Positions 17,570-27,958 of a stretch of 64,000 nt of DNA are shown piece after piece. The position numbers and the translations under genes were made by a program. This DNA is from Beijerinckiaceae bacterium. GTDB taxonomy: Bacteria > Pseudomonadota > Alphaproteobacteria > Rhizobiales > Beijerinckiaceae. The stretch lies in NCBI GenBank assembly GCA_947478405.1, contig CANJVX010000009.1, forward strand, positions 19,810 to 83,809. The letters are read 5' to 3'. Position 1 is the stretch's first letter. Each line of letters starts with the position of its first letter. The notes below the pieces were generated by a model that ran no database searches, was not told the origin of the DNA, and saw nothing but the letters and a program-made list of their open reading frames with translations.

Positions 17570-17702
17570 ATTGCTTAACTAGCGTTTGGCAGAAATGTCA
17601 CGGTAGCGCTTTGGTCTCATCCGGTGCGGGTCGCCCGCTTGCTGCCATCGTGGCCGGGGAGTAAGTGACGGAATGAAGAAGCCCAGAGATTAGGCGATAG
17701 AT

Positions 17703-18317
17703 ATGATAATCCGAGTTCATCAAGGGGATCTGCCAGATGCGGCCACTTTTGGCACCAGTGTCGCGATTGATACCGAGACCTTGGGACTCAACCCTCATCG
17801 TGACCGGCTTTGCGTCGTGCAACTCTCTGCGGGGGATGGGACAGCCGATGTCGTGCAGATTGCCAAAGGTCAGGCGAGCGCACCAAATCTCCAAAAACTC
17901 CTTTCAGATCAGAGCGTGATGAAGATTTTTCACTTTGGTCGGTTCGATATCGCAATGCTCGAAAAGTCCTTTGGAACCCCCGTTTATAATGTTTATTGCA
18001 CCAAGATCGCGTCGAAGCTGGTTCGCACCTATACTGACAGGCATGGTCTGAAAGACCTGACACGCGAGCTTTTGGGTGTTGATATGTCCAAGCAGCAACA
18101 ATCATCTGACTGGGCTGCCGAGGCCCTCACCGAAGCTCAGCTTGCCTATGCCGCATCTGATGTCCTTCATCTTCACCATTTGCGAGAAAAGCTCGATGGC
18201 ATGCTCGCTCGCGAGGGCCGGACTGAATTGGCAGCCTCTTGTTTTGGCTTTCTGCCCACCCGTGCCCGTCTCGACTTGCTGGGCTGGCCGGAGCAGGACA
18301 TATTTGCACATCAATAA
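17703..18317 (+). CDS. rnd: Ribonuclease D-type 3'-5' exonuclease (short form)
   Basis: A 204-residue DEDDy exonuclease, with DTET near residue 23 (first Asp and Glu), HFGRFDIAML (second Asp) and LAYAASDVLHLH with the YxxxD motif. That completes the two-metal active site. It acts in 3' maturation or decay of tRNA and other stable RNA. It ends after the exonuclease domain and lacks the HRDC domains of E. coli RNase D; this short form is usual in alphaproteobacteria, so I do not regard it as truncated. It is 50 bp upstream of lptC. Confidence 0.92.
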   Translation: MIIRVHQGDLPDAATFGTSVAIDTETLGLNPHRDRLCVVQLSAGDGTADVVQIAKGQASAPNLQKLLSDQSVMKIFHFGRFDIAMLEKSFGTPVYNVYCTKIASKLVRTYTDRHGLKDLTRELLGVDMSKQQQSSDWAAEALTEAQLAYAASDVLHLHHLREKLDGMLAREGRTELAASCFGFLPTRARLDLLGWPEQDIFAHQ

Positions 18318-18367
18318 TATGCTTCGAGAAGTTGTGTTGAACTGAATCGCTGGCAGGAACCAAACGC

Positions 18368-19045
18368 GTGTCGATAAATGGTCAGATTTATAGAGCGGAT
18401 GGGCAGGCACGCGCGCAGGGTTTCCGCGCGGCCTCACGCCATTCGTCTCGGGTCACTTTTCTGCGGCGCTTGATTCTTGGCGCGGCTATTTTTGGGTCAG
18501 TGGGCTTTGTTGCCCTGACCTGGTTCAATCCTTTTGCAAAACCCGCAATGAACGTCTCCATTAAAGGCACTAATCTTGATGGAACCCGCGTCACGATGGA
18601 ACAACCGCGCCTTGCTGGTTATCGAAAGGATGGAAGGCCCTATGAGGTCAATGCCAATTCGGGTGTGCAGGACGTTCGCCAGCCGAATGTGATTGAACTG
18701 AATAATCTTGATGCGAAGATTGGTATGATCGACCAGACGACTGTGCGCGTGCTGTCGGCAGCCGGCATTTACGACAGTTTCCGCGAGTTTATGGATTTTC
18801 ATAATGCGGTTCGTATTCGCAGCACCAATTACGATATCGACATGAAGAGCGCCAAAATGGATTTCAAAACCGGGGCTATTGTGACGGACGAATCCGTGAA
18901 AGTGCTGATCACAGAAGGCGAAATTCTCGCCGACCGAATGAATATGCTCGATAATGGACAAAGTCTTGTTTTTGAGGGAAAAGTTCATTCTACATTTTCT
19001 TCAGGTAACACGTCTGAAACGATTCCGGGGGGCGTCGCTCAATGA
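18368..19045 (+). CDS. lptC: LPS export ABC transporter periplasmic protein LptC
   Basis: A 225-residue LptC-family protein with a GTG start. After a basic N-terminus comes one membrane anchor (about 34-55, FLRRLILGAAIFGSVGFVAL). A periplasmic beta-jellyroll follows, with the repeated strand pattern of LptC/OstA (KMDFKTGAIVTDESVKV, MNMLDNGQSLVFEG). LptC receives LPS from LptB2FG and passes it to LptA. Its stop overlaps the lptA ATG by four bases. Sequence conservation in this family is low; the lptC-lptA-lptB order makes the call secure. Confidence 0.92.
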   Translation: MSINGQIYRADGQARAQGFRAASRHSSRVTFLRRLILGAAIFGSVGFVALTWFNPFAKPAMNVSIKGTNLDGTRVTMEQPRLAGYRKDGRPYEVNANSGVQDVRQPNVIELNNLDAKIGMIDQTTVRVLSAAGIYDSFREFMDFHNAVRIRSTNYDIDMKSAKMDFKTGAIVTDESVKVLITEGEILADRMNMLDNGQSLVFEGKVHSTFSSGNTSETIPGGVAQ

Positions 19046-19674
19046 ACAAGGCGGCATTTTTTTCCGCAGCATGTCTTGCGACGGCGCTCATCTTTGGCGT
19101 TGCTGAAGCTGCAGGTCCGACAACAACGCCCGCCCAACAGGTGAAAAAACGCGGATCGAACTCCATTCTTCCTGGTGGCGATTCAAAAGCGCCAATCACG
19201 GTCGACGCGGAGAAGCTTGAATATTTCGACCGCGATCAGACGCTTGTCTATACTGGCAACGTCTTCGTGAAGCAGGGCGATTCGACAATGCGCGCGGCGG
19301 TAATGACCGTCTTTCTGACGAAAGATGAAGGGTTAGCCGCGGCTCAGCAGGCTGTTCAATCGGATTCGTCAGGACGCATTCGTCGTATCGAAGCCAAAGG
19401 TCCTGTGACCGTCACACAGCTCGATCAAGTTGGCACCGGCGACAGCGGTATCTATGACAAGATTGAAAACAAGGTCTATCTCCTTGGAAATGTTGTTTTG
19501 AGCCAAGGAACGAATGTTACTAAAGGCGAGCGTGATTCGAAGCTCGTCTATGATCTCGACACAGGCTATGCGCAGGTGATTGGTGGCCGGGTGAATTCAA
19601 TCTTCACGCCAAACTCCTCTGATGAGGGCAAGCCCTCTACCGCAAAGGGCAACGAGCGCAATCCCGCGCGCTGA
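19042..19674 (+). CDS. lptA: LPS transport periplasmic protein LptA
   Basis: A 210-residue secreted protein with a clear signal peptide (MNKAAFFSAACLATALIFGVAEA). An OstA-like domain follows: PITVDAEKLEYFDRDQTLVYTGNV is the family signature and is repeated in weaker form later. LptA monomers form the periplasmic bridge that carries LPS from LptC to LptD. The ATG overlaps the lptC stop (ATGA), indicating coupled translation. The C-terminal tail after about 195 is polar and probably disordered. Confidence 0.94.
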   Translation: MNKAAFFSAACLATALIFGVAEAAGPTTTPAQQVKKRGSNSILPGGDSKAPITVDAEKLEYFDRDQTLVYTGNVFVKQGDSTMRAAVMTVFLTKDEGLAAAQQAVQSDSSGRIRRIEAKGPVTVTQLDQVGTGDSGIYDKIENKVYLLGNVVLSQGTNVTKGERDSKLVYDLDTGYAQVIGGRVNSIFTPNSSDEGKPSTAKGNERNPAR

Positions 19675-19687
19675 TTGTGAGCTGAAT

Positions 19688-20476
19688 TTGACAACGATCT
19701 CGCTGACCAAGCCTGCCGTAAAAGAAACGCCCACGTCGAATGAAATAAGGGGCGAAGGGTGGTTGGCAGCCTATGGCCTTGGAAAGACTTATGGCGGCCG
19801 GCAGGTTGTGCAGGATGTGAGTTTGTCGGTACGACGCGGAGAAGCTGTCGGCCTCCTGGGGCCCAACGGAGCGGGTAAGACCACTGTTTTTTACATGATC
19901 ACGGGGCTTGTTCGCCCTGATCGTGGCCGCATCGATCTCGATGGTCATGAGGTTACGCAATTGCCAATGTATCGGCGCGCGCGGCTTGGCATCGGCTATC
20001 TTCCTCAGGAAGCATCCATCTTTCGGGGGCTGAATGTTGAGGACAATATTCGTGCGGTGCTCGAAAATACAGTGCCCGACAGGGATGAGCGCGAACAGCA
20101 AGTCGAGTCCCTGCTGGAGGAGTTTGATATTAAGCGTCTTCGTAAGGCGCCTTCAATTGCGCTTTCCGGTGGCGAGCGTCGCCGCTGTGAAATTGCACGC
20201 GCTTTGGCAGGCCAGCCCAGCTTCATGCTGCTCGACGAGCCCTTTGCGGGCATTGATCCCATTGCGGTCGGCGATATTCAGCAGCTGGTGCGCCACCTCA
20301 AACAGCGCGGCATTGGTGTTCTGATCACCGACCATAATGTTCGCGAAACGCTAGGTCTGATCGATCGCGCCTATATTATCCACTCGGGCCAGGTGCTCAC
20401 CGAAGGGTCCCCGGAGGATATTGTTGCTAACCCCGACGTGCGCCGCTTTTACTTGGGGCAAGATTTCCGGATGTGA
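19688..20476 (+). CDS. lptB: LPS export ABC transporter ATP-binding protein LptB
   Basis: An ABC ATPase, 262 residues from a TTG at 19688. It has Walker A GPNGAGKTT, Q-loop in YLPQEASIFRGL, signature LSGGERRR, Walker B FMLLDEPF and the switch histidine in ITDHNV. All are complete, and the SIFRGLNVEDN stretch is specific to LptB. It drives LPS extraction with LptF and LptG, which are not in this window. The open frame extends back into lptA without an ATG in the gap. The TTG, 13 bp after the lptA stop, is the most reasonable start, though its ribosome-binding site is weak. Confidence 0.94.
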   Translation: MTTISLTKPAVKETPTSNEIRGEGWLAAYGLGKTYGGRQVVQDVSLSVRRGEAVGLLGPNGAGKTTVFYMITGLVRPDRGRIDLDGHEVTQLPMYRRARLGIGYLPQEASIFRGLNVEDNIRAVLENTVPDRDEREQQVESLLEEFDIKRLRKAPSIALSGGERRRCEIARALAGQPSFMLLDEPFAGIDPIAVGDIQQLVRHLKQRGIGVLITDHNVRETLGLIDRAYIIHSGQVLTEGSPEDIVANPDVRRFYLGQDFRM

Positions 20477-20639
20477 TGTCCCGCCGTCGCATTGTGAGAC
20501 AAAATTAACTAAGTTTGTCAGAGACCTGTCAGCTAAGCCTCTAGTTTGAGGCCTTTACGTAGCTATCGCCTGCCGTTTGGTATATATGCAATTTTCGGGC
20601 CGGACTTTGAGCCGGCAGGAAAGGGTATCGAGTAGCCAG

Positions 20640-22208
20640 ATGGCGCTTTCGACAAAGCTCATGCTGCGCCAGGGCCAATCCCTGGTGATGACGCCGCAGC
20701 TTCTGCAGGCGATCAAGCTGCTGCAATTTTCGAATGTCGAGCTTGCCGCCTTTGTAGAGGAAGAACTTGAGCGCAATCCTTTGCTTGAGCGCGCTGAGGA
20801 TCGCCCGGACGCTGTGCCTGACGCACCCTCCGACAATGCTGAGCACTGGGATGGCGACGCCGATTATGATCCCGGCGACTCGTCGCGCTCCGAAGGTGAT
20901 TGGGCCGCCGAGACCATGGTCACGGAGTCCAGCAGCCTCGAGTCGGATTTGGGAACAGAAATCGGTAATGATTTCGACACCGATCGTGCTCCAACACCAA
21001 ACGAAACTCCCTCCGAAAATGAAGGCGCCGGTCTCTCGGCGACCTCATGGACGGGAACCTCTGGCAATGGTGATGGTGAGGCTTCAGACATTGAGGCCTA
21101 TGTAGCGGCTCGGGTCACACTGCCAGATCATCTGGGTGAGCAACTCGCGCTCGCCGTAGCAGATCCCGTCCAGCGGCTGATTGGTCAAGCGATTATCGAT
21201 TCCATCGATGAGGCTGGCTATCTCTCCGAAAGCATCGAGGAGATTGCCGAGCGGCTCGGTGCATCGCTTGTTGTGGCGAGTGCACTTCTGTCCAAAATCC
21301 AGACATTCGATCCAGCTGGTATCGGCGCGCGCAATCTTGCCGAATGTCTTGCGATCCAGCTGCTCGAAAAAAATCGCCTTGATCCGGCCATGCAGGCACT
21401 TCTCGACAATCTGCCGCTTCTGGCCAAACGTGACTTTGTCACTCTGCGTAAGATTTGTGGTGTTGACGAAGAAGACTTCGCAGAAATGGTTTCCGAAATC
21501 CGTCGGCTTGATCCAAAGCCCGGACGCATTTTCGGTGGCGGGCCGATCCAAACTGTTGTCCCAGATGTGACTGTGCGTGCCGCGTCAGATGGGTCCTGGC
21601 ATGTTGAGCTTAATCCTGAGGGTTTGCCGCGTGTTCTGATCAATCAGACCTATGCAACGCGCGTTTCGAAAATAGCAGGAAGCGCTTCTGATAAGAGCTT
21701 TGTCGCCAATTGTTTGCAAACAGCAAACTGGCTTACTAAATCGCTCGAACAGCGGGCGCGTACGATTTTGAAAGTTTCTGCCGAGATCGTTCGGCATCAG
21801 GATGCTTTTTTCACCAATGGCGTAGAGCATTTACGTCCACTCAATTTGAAAACAATTGCTGATGCAATAGGCATGCATGAATCAACAGTCTCGCGCGTGA
21901 CCAGCAACAAATATATGGCGTCCCCGCGGGGCCTTTTTGAACTAAAGTATTTTTTTACTGCATCCATTCCTGCCCGATCAGGCAGTGAATCCCATTCAGC
22001 GGAAGCCGTGCGTTTTCGTATCAAACAATTGATCGATGCCGAAAGCGTTAATGATGTGCTCTCTGATGATGCTATTGTGGCAAAGCTCAAGGAACAGAAC
22101 ATCGACATTGCCCGACGCACGGTAGCTAAATACCGAGAAAGTCTACGGATTCCTTCATCTGTCGAACGGCGTCGCGAGAAGGTGGCAATGCAGCAGCGCG
22201 ACAACTGA
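20640..22208 (+). CDS. rpoN: RNA polymerase sigma-54 factor
   Basis: Sigma-54, 522 residues from the ATG giving MALSTKLMLRQGQSLVMTPQLLQAIKLLQFS. That is the glutamine/leucine-rich Region I that contacts activators. An acidic Region II (about 60-130) follows, then the core-binding region, the helix-turn-helix (IADAIGMHESTVSRVTSNKY) and the C-terminal RpoN box (ARRTVAKYRESL), which binds the -24 element. In-frame starts at 20577 (TTG) and 20586 (ATG) would extend the N-terminus. It precedes hpf and ptsN, a classic nitrogen/PTS-Ntr arrangement. Confidence 0.96.
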   Translation: MALSTKLMLRQGQSLVMTPQLLQAIKLLQFSNVELAAFVEEELERNPLLERAEDRPDAVPDAPSDNAEHWDGDADYDPGDSSRSEGDWAAETMVTESSSLESDLGTEIGNDFDTDRAPTPNETPSENEGAGLSATSWTGTSGNGDGEASDIEAYVAARVTLPDHLGEQLALAVADPVQRLIGQAIIDSIDEAGYLSESIEEIAERLGASLVVASALLSKIQTFDPAGIGARNLAECLAIQLLEKNRLDPAMQALLDNLPLLAKRDFVTLRKICGVDEEDFAEMVSEIRRLDPKPGRIFGGGPIQTVVPDVTVRAASDGSWHVELNPEGLPRVLINQTYATRVSKIAGSASDKSFVANCLQTANWLTKSLEQRARTILKVSAEIVRHQDAFFTNGVEHLRPLNLKTIADAIGMHESTVSRVTSNKYMASPRGLFELKYFFTASIPARSGSESHSAEAVRFRIKQLIDAESVNDVLSDDAIVAKLKEQNIDIARRTVAKYRESLRIPSSVERRREKVAMQQRDN

Positions 22209-22331
22209 ATGTGCATGTCGAGCTGCCCTAACGTTACTGTTCCCTTCTGTACCAGACCAGCCTAGCCTGTGACGCGGCACGATGCATAAGCATTTGCCGT
22301 GATGATGTGTCATCAACGTGGGGACAATCTC

Positions 22332-22937
22332 ATGGGCCTCCGGGTTTCAGGTAAGAACTTCAATATTGGTGAAGCGTTACGCCAGCATGTTCTGGGGCGG
22401 GTTAATGCTGCGGTGTCGCGTTATATCAATGGCTCAGTCACAGGGCATATCGTTGTTGATCACGAAGGCTCAGGCTATCGCACCGATTGTACGCTTCATC
22501 TGGCATCTGGCATGACCTTGCATTCAGAAGGCCGGTCTCAAGAGCCTTATGCGAGTTTTGACCAAGCAGCCGAGCGGCTTGAGAGGCGCTTGTCTCGCTA
22601 CAAACGTCGCTTGAAAGATCACCATGCTGGTACCCCACCCAACCTATCGGCGCCCTTTGTCGGTGAAATAGTGGCAGATTACGTGCTTCAGGGGCCCGAG
22701 GAGGACGAGGGCGAAACCGAATTCCACCCGGTTGTCGTTGCGGAACGCACCAGCGCCTTGAAGACCTTTAGCGTGTCTGAAGCGGTCATGGAGCTCGATT
22801 TCACAGGCGCCCCGGTCCAAGTTTTCCGAAATGCTGGTCACGGACGTGTGAACATTGTCTACCGGCGCCCCGATGGAAACGTCGGGTGGATTGACCTAAG
22901 CCCCTCTGATGGGGCATCTGGCGGATCAGGGCACTGA
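22332..22937 (+). CDS. hpf: Ribosome hibernation promoting factor, long form
   Basis: A 201-residue long-form HPF. The N-terminal RaiA/YfiA ribosome-binding domain (MGLRVSGKNFNIGEALRQHVL to about 110) is joined by a linker to the C-terminal dimerisation domain (VVAERTSALKTFSVSEAVMELDFTGAPVQVFRN). Long HPF makes 100S ribosome dimers in stationary phase. The start at 22332 matches the family; upstream ATGs at 22299 and following belong to no conserved sequence. It lies 123 bp after rpoN and ends with its own terminator. Confidence 0.95.
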   Translation: MGLRVSGKNFNIGEALRQHVLGRVNAAVSRYINGSVTGHIVVDHEGSGYRTDCTLHLASGMTLHSEGRSQEPYASFDQAAERLERRLSRYKRRLKDHHAGTPPNLSAPFVGEIVADYVLQGPEEDEGETEFHPVVVAERTSALKTFSVSEAVMELDFTGAPVQVFRNAGHGRVNIVYRRPDGNVGWIDLSPSDGASGGSGH

Positions 22938-22942
22938 CCCTT

Positions 22943-22973
22943 CGTGCCGCAATCACCTTGCGGCACGGTTTTT
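22943..22973 (+). terminator. Rho-independent terminator after hpf
   Basis: A perfect 10-bp stem CGTGCCGCAA/TTGCGGCACG with a 5-base loop is followed by GTTTTTG. It stands between hpf and ptsN, so ptsN may rely on partial read-through or a promoter in the following 40 bases. Confidence 0.9.
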
Positions 22974-23014
22974 GCTGTCCAGAAAATGTTCTCATCAACA
23001 GACTGCGGTTTGCC

Positions 23015-23482
23015 ATGTCGCTGAAGGATTTGCTTAACGCCGACGCCATCTTGCCGTCGCTCAAGGTCAATTCCAAAAAGCAAGCGCTTCAGGAAATCAG
23101 CGAGAAGGCAGGACAGGTCTCTGGTATTCCTGCGCGCGAGATTTTCGACGCCTTGCTACAGCGTGAGCGTCTGGGCTCAACAGGCGTGGGTAATGGTATA
23201 GCCATCCCTCATGGCAAGCTCGTAAAGGCGGGGCGTATCTTCGGCGTCTTTGCGCGATTGGAGCGCCCGATTGATTATGAAGCTCTGGATGGTGGTCCGG
23301 TCGATCTCCTCTTCCTTTTGATAGCGCCGGAAACCGCAGGCGCTGATCATTTGAAGGCATTGGCGCGAACGGCGCGCCTGTTCCGTGACCCGCTGACAAC
23401 TGCAAAATTGCGCGCAACACGGGACGCTGCGGCGCTTTATACAATGTTGATCCAGCCACCGTCCTCTCAGAACGCAGCCTGA
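23015..23482 (+). CDS. ptsN: Nitrogen-regulatory phosphotransferase EIIA-Ntr
   Basis: A 155-residue PTS EIIA type 2 (fructose/mannitol-like) protein. The phosphorylated histidine is His66 in GNGIAIPHGKL. The N-terminus MSLKDLLNADAILPSLKVNSKKQAL matches PtsN. It is the terminal acceptor of PtsP-NPr-PtsN and influences potassium uptake, nitrogen and envelope responses. I chose ATG 23015; the frame is open back to 22958, but that part overlaps the hpf terminator. Confidence 0.95.
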   Translation: MSLKDLLNADAILPSLKVNSKKQALQEISEKAGQVSGIPAREIFDALLQRERLGSTGVGNGIAIPHGKLVKAGRIFGVFARLERPIDYEALDGGPVDLLFLLIAPETAGADHLKALARTARLFRDPLTTAKLRATRDAAALYTMLIQPPSSQNAA

Positions 23483-23840
23483 TTCTTAGAAGCAGACATC
23501 ATTGGCCATCTCAGATGAGTGTCGTGACCCTAAGCTATACTGGGGCCCGGGATCATCAGCGCCCCGAATCGGGCGTGAGGGTCGTGGGGTACACCTGCTG
23601 GAGCCGTTCCCTGCATTTAGTGCGCCGCGCGGCGGCTGCGCCTCAACATCAATACGGAGAAGCCCAACTGCAAGGTAGGCAGGGGCCATCAAGACACCAG
23701 TCTGCATTGGTCATATGCAGGCAGCTACTCGCCGCGGGCCACAAGATGCGCCACATCGAGCGAATGCCTCCTTTCAGTGATCTTGGAAAGCGCGCGGCAA
23801 GGCCCTAGAAAGCATTAGCTCTTTTTTACGGGACCCAAAG
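23483..23840. other. 358-bp intergenic stretch, possible structured RNA
   Basis: No convincing gene is found. The + strand contains complementary segments that could pair: GACCCT (23526) with AGGGTC (about 23578), CGCCC/GGGCG around 23561-23574, and GGGGC/GCCCC nearby. Open frames on both strands have atypical, proline- or arginine-rich translations and no family look. It may be a leader of the fumarase gene or an unrecognised small RNA. I could not match it to 6S, SRP, tmRNA or RNase P RNA. Confidence 0.4.
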
Positions 23841-25457
23841 ATGACTTATCAGCACCGCCCACTTTTCCGCCTCGGTAAGGATACGACCCCCTATCGCAAA
23901 TTGACGAGCGAGGGCGTGAAAGTCGAGAAGCTTGGTGACAAGGAAGTCCTCAGCGTCAGCCGCGAAGCTATTCGCTTGCTGGCTGAACAAGCGATGATCG
24001 ATATCAATCATCTGCTGCGTCCGGGCCATCTTGCGCAGCTGCGTAAAATTCTCGACGACCCGGAAGCAACCGGCAACGATAAATTTGTGGCTTTCGATTT
24101 GTTGAAGAATGCCAATATCGCCGCTGGCGGCATTTTGCCGATGTGTCAGGACACGGGCACGGCAATTGTCATGGGCAAGAAGGGCCGCTTGATCTGGACC
24201 GATGGCGAGGATGAAAGCGCTCTGGCTGAAGGCGTGCTGGATGCCTATGAAAAGCGCAATCTGCGTTATTCGCAGCTCGCACCCATCTCCATGTTTGTAG
24301 AGAAAAATACGAAGAACAATCTGCCGGCCCAGATTGATATCTTCTCGGAAGGCGAAGACGCTTACAAATTCCTGTTCATGGCCAAGGGCGGCGGCTCGGC
24401 TAACAAGACCTATCTGTTTCAGGGCACGCCCTCTTTGCTGACGCATGATCGTTTGATGGCTTTTCTAAAAGAAAAGATTCTGACGCTCGGCACATCAGCT
24501 TGCCCGCCCTATCATCTGGCCATTGTGATTGGCGGCATGTCGGCTGAGATGAATCTCAAGACCGTGAAGCTGGCGTCTGCACGTTATCTCGATGCCCTGC
24601 CAACCGAAGGCAGTGAAGACGGTCAAGCCTTCCGCGATCTTGCGATGGAAGAAGAGATTCACAAGCTGACGCAGCAGCTGGGCGTGGGCGCGCAATTTGG
24701 CGGGAAATATTTCTGCCATGACGTGCGCGTGATCCGCCTGCCGCGCCATGGCGCATCCTTGCCTATTGGCATGGGTGTCTCCTGCTCGGCGGATCGTCAG
24801 GCGCTTGGCAAGATCACCGAGGATGGCGTGTTCCTTGAGGAGCTGGAACATAATCCCGCGAAATATTTGCCGGAAGTCGAGGACAAGACCTTGGGTGGCG
24901 CCGTCGTGAAAATCGACCTCAACCACCCGATGAAAGATATTCTGGCGACGCTCTCGCAATATCCGATCAAGACGCGCCTCTCTCTCACAGGCACGATCAT
25001 TGTCGCGCGTGATTTGGCGCATGCGAAATTGCGTGAACGTCTAGATGCCGGACAGGGCCTGCCGGACTATTTCAAGAACCATCCGGTTTACTACGCAGGG
25101 CCTGCCAAAACGCCGGAGGGTTTTGCATCGGGCTCTTTTGGCCCCACGACAGCGGGCCGCATGGATTCCTTTGTCGATCAATTCCAGGCCGCTGGCGGCT
25201 CGATGGTGATGCTCGCCAAGGGCAACCGCTCAAAGGAAGTGCGCGAGGCTTGCGCCAAACACGGCGGCTTCTATCTGGGCTCGATTGGTGGTCCGGCAGC
25301 GCGCCTGGCTCAGGATTGCATCAAGAAGGTCGAAGTTCTGGAATATCCGGAGCTCGGCATGGAAGCGATCTGGAAGATCGAAGTCGAAAATTTCCCGGCC
25401 TTCATCGTCATTGACGATAAGGGCAATGATTTCTTTAAAGAGCTCAATCTCGGCTGA
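23841..25457 (+). CDS. fumA: Fumarate hydratase class I
   Basis: A 538-residue class I ([4Fe-4S]) fumarase in one chain, catalysing fumarate to malate in the TCA cycle. The N-terminal alpha part has the cluster cysteine Cys102 in [20 protein letters not shown], and further cluster cysteines are in [14 protein letters not shown] and [10 protein letters not shown]. The C-terminal beta part has [16 protein letters not shown] and [11 protein letters not shown]. Length fits the E. coli FumA/FumB type. It is monocistronic, ending at the bidirectional terminator shared with pheT. Confidence 0.94.
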   Translation: MTYQHRPLFRLGKDTTPYRKLTSEGVKVEKLGDKEVLSVSREAIRLLAEQAMIDINHLLRPGHLAQLRKILDDPEATGNDKFVAFDLLKNANIAAGGILPMCQDTGTAIVMGKKGRLIWTDGEDESALAEGVLDAYEKRNLRYSQLAPISMFVEKNTKNNLPAQIDIFSEGEDAYKFLFMAKGGGSANKTYLFQGTPSLLTHDRLMAFLKEKILTLGTSACPPYHLAIVIGGMSAEMNLKTVKLASARYLDALPTEGSEDGQAFRDLAMEEEIHKLTQQLGVGAQFGGKYFCHDVRVIRLPRHGASLPIGMGVSCSADRQALGKITEDGVFLEELEHNPAKYLPEVEDKTLGGAVVKIDLNHPMKDILATLSQYPIKTRLSLTGTIIVARDLAHAKLRERLDAGQGLPDYFKNHPVYYAGPAKTPEGFASGSFGPTTAGRMDSFVDQFQAAGGSMVMLAKGNRSKEVREACAKHGGFYLGSIGGPAARLAQDCIKKVEVLEYPELGMEAIWKIEVENFPAFIVIDDKGNDFFKELNLG

Positions 25458-25475
25458 TTGATAGTCATTCGGAAT

Positions 25476-25507
25476 AAAAAGCCCGGGAGAAACTCCCGGG
25501 CTTTTTT
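25476..25507. terminator. Bidirectional terminator between fumarase and pheT
   Basis: A 9-bp stem GCCCGGGAG/CTCCCGGGC with loop AAA is flanked by five A on the left and six T on the right. It serves the converging fumarase (+) and pheT (-) genes. Confidence 0.93.
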
Positions 25508-25510
25508 GAT

Positions 25511-27943
25511 TTAGCCGCGCAATGTCGCGCCGGTCTTTTTTGTCACTTCAGCGACGATCTTCTGCATGACCGCTTCGATTTCCGTATCGGTCAGAGTCTT
25601 TTCGCGCGGCTGCAAAGTCACGCTGATGGCGACCGACTTTTTGCCCTCGGGAATCCCCGTACCGGAATAGACGTCGAAAACATTTGCGCCTGTGATTAAC
25701 GCGCGGTCGGCTGCCAAGGCGCTCTTCAGAATTTCTCCGGCTTGCACCGTCGCATCGACGAGGAAAGCAAAGTCGCGTTCCAGCGGCATGAGATCTGACA
25801 AATCGAGTTTGGCTTTCACCTTCGTCGGCTTGGCCTTGGGCGCAGGAATCGCATCGAGCATGATCTCGAAACCGCAGAGCGGGCCATTCACGTCGAGCGC
25901 TTCCAAGACGCGCGGATGGAATTCACCAAACCAGCCGATGACGCCCTTGGGTCCGAATTGCAATGTGCCGGAGCGTCCCGGATGCAAGAAAGAAGGGCCG
26001 CCCACCACAATCTGCAAGCCACCTGTGGAAACGCCAAGGGCGGAGAGCAGCGTGAGCGCGTCAGCCTTGGCATCAAAAACATCGACAGGGCGGGCCGTGC
26101 CTGACCAGTGACGGCCTGCACCTGACGCGCGGGCTGTGCCGCGGCGCACGGCTGACGCGGCCATCTTTTGATCATCAGGCTTGTCGCCTTTGAAAATCTG
26201 CCCGACTTCAAACAAAGCCAGATCGCCAATGCCGCGATCCGCATTGCGCTGGGCCGCAGCGAGCAGACCCGGCAAGAGGCTCGGGCGCATATCCGAAAGA
26301 TCAGCAGCAATGGGATTTGCGAGCGACAATTCCTTCGCCCCGCCACCAAAAAGCTCAGCCCGATCCTTCGAAATAAAGGACCAGGTGACCGCCTCGACCA
26401 GCCCTTGAGTGGCAAGCGCACGACGCGCAATGCGTGTGCGCTTCTGCAACAGCGTCAGAATGGGCGCAGGAATGGCCGCATTGTCACGCAGTAGCGGTGT
26501 TGAAGTGATCGCATCAAGGCCGGCAATGCGCACGATTTCTTCGACAAGGTCAGCCTTGCCTTCGACGTCAGCGCGCCAGCTTGGCACTTTCACGAAAACG
26601 CGGCTTGCATTGGTGGCTTGGCGCAAAACGTCAAAGCCGAGCTTTTCAAGAATGCCCGCCATTTGTGACGGATCAAGCGTGAGGCCCGCAAGGCGCTGCA
26701 CTTCATTGAGTGGGAAATCAATCGTGCGGCTCGCAGCTTCAGCACTTCCTGCAACGATAAGTTCGGAGGCTTCACCGCCACAAATCTCTTGCACGAGATG
26801 GGTCGCGAGTTCTGCACCCGGCACGCAGAAGGCGGGATCAACACCGCGCTCGAAACGATAGCGCGCATCCGAGAAAATGCCGAGGTGGCGACCAGCGCGT
26901 GCAATGGTGAGAGGATCCCAGAGCGCGGATTCAATCAACACATCGGTTGTTGTTTCATCGCAGCCCGCCGCCTCGCCGCCCATAATGCCGGCAATCGATT
27001 CCACACCCTTGTCATCGGCAATGGCGATGATCGATGGGTCGAGCTTGTAGGTCTTGCCATCCAGCGCAACAATCTCTTCGCTCGCCTTGGCACGACGCAC
27101 GACGAGATTTCCGGCGACCTTCTTCGCATCAAAGACATGCAAAGGACGACCGCGATCGAACGTCATGTAATTGGTGATATCGACCAGCGCATTGATTGGG
27201 CGAAGGCCAATGGAGGTGAGGCGCTTCTGCATCCAGGCAGGTGAAGGACCATTCTTCACGCCGCGCACAAGGCGCAGAGCGAATGCGGGGGCGAGATGCT
27301 CTTGTCCAGATGCAAAGTCGAGCTTGACCGTAACGGGGCACGGGAAAGCCCCTGCAACGGGCTTGATCGCGTGATCTTTCAGACGGCCAAGACCAGCCGC
27401 TGCAAGATCACGCGCAATGCCATGCACGCCTGTGGCATCGGCACGATTCGGCGTCAGATTGATTTCGATGACGGGGTCACCGAGGCCAGCAAAATCGACA
27501 TAGCGCTGACCGGCTGTTGCATTGTCAGCAAGTTCGATAATGCCATCATGATCTTCCGACAATTCAAGCTCGGCTGCAGAGCAGAGCATGCCGTGCGATT
27601 CCACGCCGCGGATGACACCTTTGGCGATGGTGAATTTTTTGGCCGGAATGTAAGTGCCGGGCGACGCGAAAACGGTTTTGAGACCAGTGCGCGCATTGGG
27701 TGCGCCGCAGACGACTTGGATTGGTGCGCCAGCGCCAATATCGACCATGCAGACGCGCAAGCGATCAGCATCGGGATGTTGCTGGGCATCGAGCACATGA
27801 CCCACGACGAAATCTTTCAGCGTGTCGGCAGGATCGACAACATGTTCGACTTCAAGACCGATGCGCGTCAGCGTTTCAACGATGTCGTTGAGCGAAGCGT
27901 CGGTGTCGAGATGATCTTTCAGCCAGGAGAGCGTGAACTTCAT
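25511..27943 (-). CDS. pheT: Phenylalanine--tRNA ligase beta subunit
   Basis: An 810-residue PheT. Domains in order are the N-terminal strand and EMAP/OB-fold tRNA-binding domain ([23 protein letters not shown], about 47-70), the B3/B4 editing domain, the B5 DNA-binding-like domain, the catalytic-like core and the C-terminal FDX-ACB anticodon-binding domain ([12 protein letters not shown] to the end). With PheS it forms the alpha2beta2 enzyme that charges tRNA-Phe. It lies 15 bp downstream of pheS on the same strand, a standard operon. Confidence 0.96.
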   Translation of the reverse strand: MKFTLSWLKDHLDTDASLNDIVETLTRIGLEVEHVVDPADTLKDFVVGHVLDAQQHPDADRLRVCMVDIGAGAPIQVVCGAPNARTGLKTVFASPGTYIPAKKFTIAKGVIRGVESHGMLCSAAELELSEDHDGIIELADNATAGQRYVDFAGLGDPVIEINLTPNRADATGVHGIARDLAAAGLGRLKDHAIKPVAGAFPCPVTVKLDFASGQEHLAPAFALRLVRGVKNGPSPAWMQKRLTSIGLRPINALVDITNYMTFDRGRPLHVFDAKKVAGNLVVRRAKASEEIVALDGKTYKLDPSIIAIADDKGVESIAGIMGGEAAGCDETTTDVLIESALWDPLTIARAGRHLGIFSDARYRFERGVDPAFCVPGAELATHLVQEICGGEASELIVAGSAEAASRTIDFPLNEVQRLAGLTLDPSQMAGILEKLGFDVLRQATNASRVFVKVPSWRADVEGKADLVEEIVRIAGLDAITSTPLLRDNAAIPAPILTLLQKRTRIARRALATQGLVEAVTWSFISKDRAELFGGGAKELSLANPIAADLSDMRPSLLPGLLAAAQRNADRGIGDLALFEVGQIFKGDKPDDQKMAASAVRRGTARASGAGRHWSGTARPVDVFDAKADALTLLSALGVSTGGLQIVVGGPSFLHPGRSGTLQFGPKGVIGWFGEFHPRVLEALDVNGPLCGFEIMLDAIPAPKAKPTKVKAKLDLSDLMPLERDFAFLVDATVQAGEILKSALAADRALITGANVFDVYSGTGIPEGKKSVAISVTLQPREKTLTDTEIEAVMQKIVAEVTKKTGATLRG

Positions 27944-27958
27944 GTGATGTGCCCTCCT

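Noticed and set aside
23515..23808. 97-codon + strand frame before fumarase
   Set aside because: Arginine- and glutamine-rich, no domain, and it coincides with base-pairing segments; unlikely to be translated.
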